A stretch of 58,749 bases of DNA from Pseudomonadota bacterium (GTDB taxonomy: Bacteria > Pseudomonadota > Alphaproteobacteria > Rhizobiales > Xanthobacteraceae), in the NCBI GenBank assembly GCA_023449855.1, contig JAEXHR010000045.1, positions 1-58,749 on the forward strand, in the 5' to 3' direction. Positions 54,101-58,749 of the stretch are shown one piece after another (positions within the stretch are counted from its first letter, which is position 1; each line of letters starts with the position of its first letter). A program made the position numbers and the translations under genes. The notes beneath the pieces are model-generated. The model was not told the origin of the DNA. It worked only from the letters and a program-made list of their open reading frames with translations, and ran no database searches.

Positions 54101-57100
54101 GCGTCGATCTCGTGATGTCGCCGCAGGTGAAAGCCATCTATGGCGATATTGGCGGCGATGACGGCAACCCGGACAACAATGTGCTGCTCAGGCCATCGCG
54201 AGATTACGGTGCGCTGATCCGCGTCTCCACCGGCGATGCGGTCAAGGTTTTGCGTGAGAACGTGGACACGTCGACGGGCGGCGTCGTCGCCATCGGTGCC
54301 AATGCCACGCTCTCCGGCGGACAAGCTCTGCTGATCGATGCGACGGGTGACACCGGAGTTGCTGCCAGCGCGAGGCTGTCAGGTGTGGCGCTTTCGCTAG
54401 CCAGCGGCCGTATCGGTTTCGGAGGTGGCATTGGTGGTCTTGTCCTCGATGCCGTATCGCTGGCGCAACTGGCCAATACCCAGGCCCTGACGTTGCGCAG
54501 CTACAGCACGGCGGATTTCTACACGTCAGTCAATCTTGGCAGCGCCGGCCTCAAGACGGTGACCTTCGATGCGGCTGGTCTCGTCGGTTACGGCACCGGC
54601 GCGATCGCCGTGAGTGGCGGCACCATTACGCTGGAGAATTCCAGCGGCACTTTCAGCAGCCCCGGTGCGGTTGGCAATGTACTGCTGTCGCTCAATGCCG
54701 ACGAGATCGTGCTCGGCGGTGGCGCCAAAGCGCTGCGCGGCTTTGACGCCGTGTCGTTGAACGCGAACCGCCAAATTACGGGACGAAGCACGGGCTCGCT
54801 CGATGCCGGCACGGCGGCGGTAACTGTGAATAGCCCCGTGATTACCGGTCGCGGCGGTGCATCGCAGTCGATCGAAACGCAGAATGTCCTGCGCGTGATC
54901 GGCGGCGGCAACACGCCGGTGGAGAATGCCGAAGCGAGCCTTGGCACACGGTTCGCGCTGACCGGCACCAGTGTCGATTTCGGTGGTCGCATCGTTGCGC
55001 TTGGCGGTGCCGTCAATCTCACTGCGACGGCAGGCAATGTCTCCATTGGAGCTGGCAGCCTGATCGATGTCGGCGGCTTCAAGAAGCAGTTCTTCGATAA
55101 CGCGCAGTTCGCCGAAGCCGGCAGTATCGCGCTGACCGCGGTGGGCTCGGTGATTGTCGCTCCCGGCGGTCATCTCAATCTGTCCGCTCATGCCGAAGGT
55201 GGCTCTGCCGGCAAGCTGTCGATGACGGCGTCGAATGGTGGCACTGTCGTGCTGGGTGGCCTGATCGAGGCGCGCGCTGCCGCCGGCCAGACCGGTGGTT
55301 CCTACGCGCTGGACATCGCCGCCTTGCCCGACTTTGCGGGCATGAGCCAGATCCTCAATGCCTCCGGTTTTACGGCCTCGCGCCAGTTCCGCATCCGTTC
55401 GGGCAATGTCGTGATCGATGGCCTGACCGAGGTGGCTGACTTCTCGCTGACCGCTGACCAGGGCTCGGTAACCCTGGCGGGCCTGATCAACGCGCGCTCG
55501 GAATTCGGCGGCAGAATCTCGATCAGTGCCGGCAATGGCCTGACCATGTTGGGCTCCGCGCTGTTGCAGGCCGGCGCAACCGGTGAATTCGGTGGTGGCC
55601 GCGTCACGCTCGAAGCCAGCGGCGGCCAGCTCGATATTCGCGGCGGCACCATCGATGTCGCCGGCGCCGATGGCGGCCGGGTGCGTTTCCGCGCGCTCCA
55701 GAATTTGGCGCATGACGAGATTGCAGTCGCAAACCTGCAGGTCGGCATCATCGGTGCACGCTCGAGCGTGCTCGAAGGTGTCAGTGTCTACAATAGCGGC
55801 TCGGTGGATGCGGTTCGCGGCGATGCGATTGCCGATGCCAACACTTTCGCGAGTCATGCTGCAACCATCGCAGCGCGCCTCAACGCAGGTGGCATCGCGG
55901 TGATGCCTGGTATCGAAATTCGCAGCACGAGTGATCTCGTTCTTGAGACCGACTGGAATCTGGCGAGCGATTTCGTCTCCGCGCGGATGGGCAGCCTCAC
56001 GCTGCGCGCCGGCGGCAATCTCTCCATCCTCGGCAATCTCAGCGACGGCTTCTCGGCCGCAGATCGCAGCGGGGTACTGCAGGACATGGCGTCTTGGGAT
56101 TTGCGTCTCGTCTCGGGCGCCGACCTGACATCGGCGAACGCACTTGCCGTCAGGCCGCTCGCGGCACTGGCTGCCAATAGCGGCAATCTGACCGTGGGCG
56201 ATGCGGCGTCCGGGAGGATCGTGCGTACTGGCTCCGGCGATATCGACGTGGTGGCGGGCCGCGATCTGCTTCTCGCGCACAACACGTCGGCGATTTACAC
56301 GGCTGGCCGTGCGGACCCGACTGTCTATGCCGACTTCCAGCCGCGTCCAGGTGCAACCTATGGCATCGATGGCGGGCATCTGAGGATCTCCGCTCAGGGC
56401 AGTTCCACCTCAGTGCTGCCTTCCGATCCCGATGACAATCAGCTGTTCACCGAATGGCTGCGCAAGATCGGTTCGCTCGATCTGAATTTCGTCTTCGAGA
56501 CAGGCCATCAAAGTTCATGGTGGATCGACTACGGTGCGTTTCAGCAAGGCGTTGGGGCACTTGGCGGCGGCAACGTGTCGGTGACCACCGGCGGCGATCT
56601 CGTCAATATGCTGGTCGCGCTGCCCACCAATGGCCGCGTTCGCGGCGGCCGGACGAGCGGCGAGGCCATGCAGCTCGAATTGCGCAATGGTGGCCTCATG
56701 CAGGTCACGGCGGGTGGTGCAGTGCGGGCCGGCTACTACTATATCGGCCGCGGCGCTGGCGTCATCACCGCAGGGGAATTTGCGAATGGTCGCACCGTGT
56801 CGACGCAGGTCACCGATCAACTTACCAATGTCTACAACATCGCACCCGTCATCGCTTTGGGCGATGCCGCGATGAAGGTGAAGACCACCGGAAATCTGAC
56901 ATTACAAACGGTGATGGACCCGCTGCTGCTCAACTCCGACAATTACTATCTGGGTGGCGGCAGCCGTTACACTGCTTACATGAGCGGTTACACAGATCGT
57001 ACCTCGCTCGACCTTGTATCGGTGGGCGGCGACGTGGTGCTGACCAATCAGGGGCGCTTCCTCTCCAAACAGCTCGACATTTCCAGTGGTGTCTATGGCT

Positions 57101-58749
57101 TGGATATGGACTATTCGTTGATTGGCCTATTCGCGACCAATCTCTATCCTTCGATCACGCGCATTGCTGCGCTCAACGGATCGATCACCAATCAGAATCG
57201 CATGTTCACGACGCCGGGCGCGAATGCCGAATTCCGTCTGCTTGCGGAGACGGACGCGGTCCTCGGCGACATCGTCATAACGCGTGCGAACCCGAGCATG
57301 ATGCCGACCCCGCTGCGTCCTTTCGGCGGCGTGGGCGGTGGTTGGCTGCAGCTGCGCATGTCGCTCTCTCCGAAGGATTTCCAATCGATCGACGAGAGCG
57401 GCTTTACAGCGCTGCTGTTGAACCGGCTCGAAAACGGTTGGAGTATCAGCGATGGGTGGTTTAACGGGTATTTCAACGCGGTCCGTAATCCCGAACATCT
57501 CGTAAACGAAGGCGATAGCGAGCCAAGCCGGATCTTCGCACGTAGCGGTTCGATTGTAGGATCCCTTATCGCGACATCTCTCGGTCCAAAGCTCGGCAAG
57601 GTCGTGACTGGCGAGCAAACCTGGTTCCGTGCCGGCACTGATATCCGCAATATCGATTACAGTCTGCGCAACCTGCACCGCACCGATGTGTCGCTGCTCG
57701 AAGCCGGCAATGACATCATCGGCGGAAGCGTCGATATCCAGGGGCCGGGCGCCATTTCGCTCGCGGCCGGGCGCGATGTGTATGGCGCCACGTTCAGTAT
57801 CTTCAGTCGCGGCAATTACGACGCCTATACCGGCAGCAATCGCGCCGTCGAGCTAAGTGAGGTGAAGGGGCTCGCGCGGGATGGTGCGGCTATCTCTGTC
57901 ATGGCCGGCCTGCAAGGCCAGCAGATATCTTACGACGCCTTCGCCGCCGCTTACCTGGATCCGGGCAATATGGCTGCGATGCCGGATTACCTGAAGGCGA
58001 CATCATTCCAGGGCGAATATTTGCCGATCTATATGATGGCTGGCATTGACGTTCGAAGCGCAACGGTCGTCAAGATTCAGCGAGGCTTGCAGCTTTTTGT
58101 GGCCGAGATGACTGGCGAGCTTTTGTCGTCACCCGTGGATGTATGGTCTCGTTTCCGGTCATTGCCTGTTTTGACGCAGCAGCGTTTCATACGTGAGGCG
58201 TACATCAACGAACTCAAGGCCGCAGGCGACAACCAGCTCACGCTTGATGCCCAAGGTCGCCCGCTCAACGGCGGCTACAAGCGCGGCTATACGGCGATTG
58301 AAATACTGTTCCCGGGTAAGGCTTGGAAGGGCGACATCAAGATCGGAAATGCCACGTTCCGAACCATGGCGGGCGGCGCGATCGAGACGCTCACACCGGG
58401 TGGTGGCCTTCAGGTGGCCGCGCTTGGCACGGTCGTGAATGCAGGTGCGGGCCTGGTCACGCTCGGCTACGGCGATATCAACATCTTCGCCCGCGACAAC
58501 GTCACCGTGAATCGTTCGCGTGTCCTCACTTTCGCCGGCGGCGACGTGACGATCTGGTCGACGCTCGGCGACATCGATGCCGGTCGTGGCGCCAAGACCA
58601 CGCGGGTGCCGTCAGCGCCGGAGATCACCACCGATGAAGATGCCGTGACGAAGGTGCAGGAGAAAGCGGATATCGGCGGCAGCGGTATCGGCACCATCAT
58701 TGGCTTCACCGGCGTCGAGCCGGGTGACGTGTCGCTGATCGCCCCCGAA
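48127..58749 (+). CDS. Filamentous-haemagglutinin-type exoprotein, 5' part (runs off the window)
   Basis: 3541 codons open from ATG 48127 to the window end without a stop. The N-terminus has a signal-peptide-like stretch (SGLLVGVSLFALLGSVAGAEA, read in pieces: SGLLVGVSLF, ALLGSVAGAEA) and an Ala/Ser-rich run. The two-partner-secretion (TPS) domain follows: NWSSFNVG near residue 160, IALNRVTD, LGTIKAEGQVYVINKNGIVFG near 213 and VNSFVASSLSLSDEQF. The rest repeats short glycine- and aspartate-rich beta-helix motifs (such as GSITLTA, VDVSGG, GDVSL). It should be secreted by a TpsB partner not seen here and be displayed or released as a long fibre-like adhesin. The FecI/FecR cassette in front suggests regulated expression. 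Long minus-strand open frames across it are composition shadows. Confidence 0.93.
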   Translation, partial: MFVHAAAPSSRHARKPLDRSGLLVGVSLFALLGSVAGAEARSLGGGSGSAAAANPAAVAAAAAAASAQQSSAAGRQSIESMARAAQALQAIRDAQSGARAAALAGAATVPNGLVAGGLVVAPGAGTVPDVWVGASKPTQTQADGRTQVEIKQTEQKAILNWSSFNVGRETDVYFNQTAGGTDKANWIALNRVTDPSLAPSRILGTIKAEGQVYVINKNGIVFGGASQVNVNSFVASSLSLSDEQFRAGINKQLLIFDDPSASSIAKPQFGYLGQRSPDQFIGLNAPGQVAGAVIGDAPGEVRIEAGAQLTMASGGKALVFAPHVLNSGRISAPDGQVILAAGEQIYLVADQAGVRGLDIAVSAPMRWVFDYYHMATATGQGNWVNRNDYQIDLENIVFPEMAARAASVGYRVVNNGLVKADHGNITLMSRSIVQNGALEASTALNNREGSISLRAWDQGMMSYGGSMPSGSPLRYWSAGTVTLGSGSVTTAMPDLTDTSDIEQTSLATRYSPGRIEMRGKLIDIEANANVIVPAGKISIVASTSALSGETPITGEPVKRDDSRVYIGEGAYLSVAGLQGVLLTMESNVVTGEMRINELRDSPLYRDSWLRGKSVSVDKRVSGLFSDGPMAGVEWISGSPGAWVGTPLGDFSGWIGVGKTTLGELSTQAGTIAIKSSGSIITRAGSLLDVSGGSVRYQDGWITTTRLLGADGRIYNIGDATPDRLYVGFAGSFSRTHNVQGVLDPRLTETWTTVFDRSSSRHFERGYTEGRAAGEIRMFAAEAVVLEGSYWGGVITGERQAASGKQAAAGSFTFGGNSDEHRQWLIGNLVIARKPELLPADFTATSTLDQIWYSGSSGDDLSVRKKTTYLDPEVLAQSGMSKLAFYVAAGFNLAKDERLELAPGTTFNVLANTGSLNPATFNVDGTIRIAGGTVWLAGAETATYGSHTNIDVSGVWFNGPRGDLQPVIKGGSITLTGDFAPGATFDVSGGGWYDTTGIKAKLKLGDAGAISLSPTEVAQLASLDLRGYSAASGGTLAVITSGAIQIGDIAPADATIGWLPSSLFAERGFRGFALTTTGDIVVADGAVISQMPMAVDLAGVNPATIASGTRLGDLGRLVTLPLADRVANKPTSLALVGDSIRVGAGAVVGTDVGGSISLAAIGHEDTTSQHVPGNLTVLGTIEAPAGSISLAAGAELKLAASGRILARGVVVEDSDAYGVRSGSVLAGGSVSFSKASIINLEKGSLVDISGASGEFDFRGGRSGSYTLASNGGLITLELSGASRDVVASNFVARSGGAGAVGGTLTIGVGTVSEPTPQITLPTLIYYVDRDTGAITSFNTRGNLDIYREYSSGTDAAYRYASVVVAVRNASTGLSRGGGLAIVDLDADTTPAGISQPLSSVIPSYANQLDLLARYFYVDSNATQRIELPTATVKLTKISSDTVNNGGFGALNVNSTGFVVAPGVNLSLGKSASITGAINSGGAGTASISAPYIALNSGSGKPGSSGIGKVVLTAELIDVTRAAFNGFAETRLTAGELRMGGLLTDLTTNRTAALSADGRLELKVGQLYPATGIVASIEAGTELKISPNGSAGVPLSAAGTLNLKAPVIVQNGVVRAPFGSITLTATDSITLGEGSVTSVSGDGLIVPYGTLSNNEFWVDPITQPTTGNPTPTLSKLPEKNIVLQGPKVTLAAGSVVDIRGGGDLIAWEHVPGPGGSHDVLAQAGVYAVVPSLNISAASQQKIWLAGGNGLAAGWYALLPARYALLPGAFTVSRVKGSTGTTRPNNIALPDGSLIMGGRLADAFGGGSEQLGSAWRVMSGTTFRSYSEYNEASANTYFASDAFKLGQYRLTGVNVVTPRLPMDGGSVVFKAGSELTLDGTLRSQSAPGGRGGLVDIAGTKIAIVGAGQDRSDLAGYLVIDAMSLSNFGAGSLLVGGVRSVDARGMRIEVAASDVLVRNDASSSLSGSEILLAASGTVRVQDGSVIVAGGGSPGAGVDLVMSPQVKAIYGDIGGDDGNPDNNVLLRPSRDYGALIRVSTGDAVKVLRENVDTSTGGVVAIGANATLSGGQALLIDATGDTGVAASARLSGVALSLASGRIGFGGGIGGLVLDAVSLAQLANTQALTLRSYSTADFYTSVNLGSAGLKTVTFDAAGLVGYGTGAIAVSGGTITLENSSGTFSSPGAVGNVLLSLNADEIVLGGGAKALRGFDAVSLNANRQITGRSTGSLDAGTAAVTVNSPVITGRGGASQSIETQNVLRVIGGGNTPVENAEASLGTRFALTGTSVDFGGRIVALGGAVNLTATAGNVSIGAGSLIDVGGFKKQFFDNAQFAEAGSIALTAVGSVIVAPGGHLNLSAHAEGGSAGKLSMTASNGGTVVLGGLIEARAAAGQTGGSYALDIAALPDFAGMSQILNASGFTASRQFRIRSGNVVIDGLTEVADFSLTADQGSVTLAGLINARSEFGGRISISAGNGLTMLGSALLQAGATGEFGGGRVTLEASGGQLDIRGGTIDVAGADGGRVRFRALQNLAHDEIAVANLQVGIIGARSSVLEGVSVYNSGSVDAVRGDAIADANTFASHAATIAARLNAGGIAVMPGIEIRSTSDLVLETDWNLASDFVSARMGSLTLRAGGNLSILGNLSDGFSAADRSGVLQDMASWDLRLVSGADLTSANALAVRPLAALAANSGNLTVGDAASGRIVRTGSGDIDVVAGRDLLLAHNTSAIYTAGRADPTVYADFQPRPGATYGIDGGHLRISAQGSSTSVLPSDPDDNQLFTEWLRKIGSLDLNFVFETGHQSSWWIDYGAFQQGVGALGGGNVSVTTGGDLVNMLVALPTNGRVRGGRTSGEAMQLELRNGGLMQVTAGGAVRAGYYYIGRGAGVITAGEFANGRTVSTQVTDQLTNVYNIAPVIALGDAAMKVKTTGNLTLQTVMDPLLLNSDNYYLGGGSRYTAYMSGYTDRTSLDLVSVGGDVVLTNQGRFLSKQLDISSGVYGLDMDYSLIGLFATNLYPSITRIAALNGSITNQNRMFTTPGANAEFRLLAETDAVLGDIVITRANPSMMPTPLRPFGGVGGGWLQLRMSLSPKDFQSIDESGFTALLLNRLENGWSISDGWFNGYFNAVRNPEHLVNEGDSEPSRIFARSGSIVGSLIATSLGPKLGKVVTGEQTWFRAGTDIRNIDYSLRNLHRTDVSLLEAGNDIIGGSVDIQGPGAISLAAGRDVYGATFSIFSRGNYDAYTGSNRAVELSEVKGLARDGAAISVMAGLQGQQISYDAFAAAYLDPGNMAAMPDYLKATSFQGEYLPIYMMAGIDVRSATVVKIQRGLQLFVAEMTGELLSSPVDVWSRFRSLPVLTQQRFIREAYINELKAAGDNQLTLDAQGRPLNGGYKRGYTAIEILFPGKAWKGDIKIGNATFRTMAGGAIETLTPGGGLQVAALGTVVNAGAGLVTLGYGDINIFARDNVTVNRSRVLTFAGGDVTIWSTLGDIDAGRGAKTTRVPSAPEITTDEDAVTKVQEKADIGGSGIGTIIGFTGVEPGDVSLIAPE

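Noticed and set aside
48151..56379. Very long minus-strand open frames (413 and 617 codons) across the haemagglutinin-type gene
   Set aside because: They are shadows of the plus-strand coding frame, which has the TPS domain and runs unbroken for 3541 codons. The minus frames show no domain and have odd His/Arg/Ala-rich composition.
1..58749. CRISPR arrays, rRNA genes or further tRNAs
   Set aside because: No regularly spaced direct repeats, rRNA sequence or second cloverleaf were seen on reading through. The only tRNA is tRNA-Arg at 6908-6984.

Overview
The window is about 58.7 kb of a GC-rich alphaproteobacterial chromosome, most likely from the Nitrobacteraceae/Bradyrhizobiaceae (Bradyrhizobium, Rhodopseudomonas, Tardiphaga, Afipia and relatives). 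The evidence is the rpmH-rnpA-yidC-engB-argB gene order, the protein sequences, and two families of palindromic intergenic repeats typical of that group. No species call is possible from the sequence alone.

Layout: (1) 1-6907 is core chromosome. It carries the minus-strand run rpmH, rnpA, yidC, engB, a DUF423 gene and argB, with repeat elements between genes, then a plus-strand orphan histidine kinase. (2) A tRNA-Arg(ACG) at 6908-6984 is the insertion site of a mobile element of about 30.06 kb (about 6980 to 37037). The element has a serine integrase at its left end and a MobF relaxase module: relaxase, coupling protein, a small membrane protein and a ParA-like ATPase. No type IV secretion channel genes are seen, so it looks mobilizable rather than self-conjugative. 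A block of uncharacterised genes follows, including two HExxH proteins, and then an IS3-type transposase wreck. The right part is a catabolic cargo: a HutC repressor, a five-gene branched-chain-amino-acid-type ABC importer, and hutU, hutG, hutI and hutF. A flavin-reductase-like gene with a divergent GntR/FCD regulator lies beside it. (3) 37.04-58.7 kb is chromosome again. It holds a decayed NmrA-like gene, two dienelactone-hydrolase-like genes with a divergent LysR, a MocR-type regulator with a TauE/SafE permease, a CYTH-CHAD protein, and a signalling cassette (STN-TonB_C protein, ECF sigma factor, FecR). The cassette is followed by the first 3541 codons of a giant filamentous-haemagglutinin-type exoprotein that runs off the window.

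How the genes work together: the cargo encodes urocanate to imidazolonepropionate (HutU), to formiminoglutamate (HutI), to formylglutamate (HutF), to glutamate plus formate (HutG). There is no histidine ammonia-lyase, so the natural input appears to be urocanate. A shared 12-bp sequence ATGTATAGACAT lies upstream of both the importer operon and the hutI/hutF divergent promoters, which suggests one HutC regulon.

The strongest new observation is at the element ends. The crossover core GGCGCGCCA occurs at both ends, flanked inside the element by symmetric arms (ACAAA and CGAACA blocks at identical distances). The core lies inside the 3' end of the integrase gene. Insertion therefore replaced the integrase's native C-terminus (TQNKSANTYVIEITV, now stranded at the right end near 37 kb) with a few codons read from the tRNA gene. 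A second signal is a recurring palindrome, ATTTCG-N4-CGAA, near the starts of several transfer-region genes; in two cases it is paired with a strong hairpin just before the start codon.
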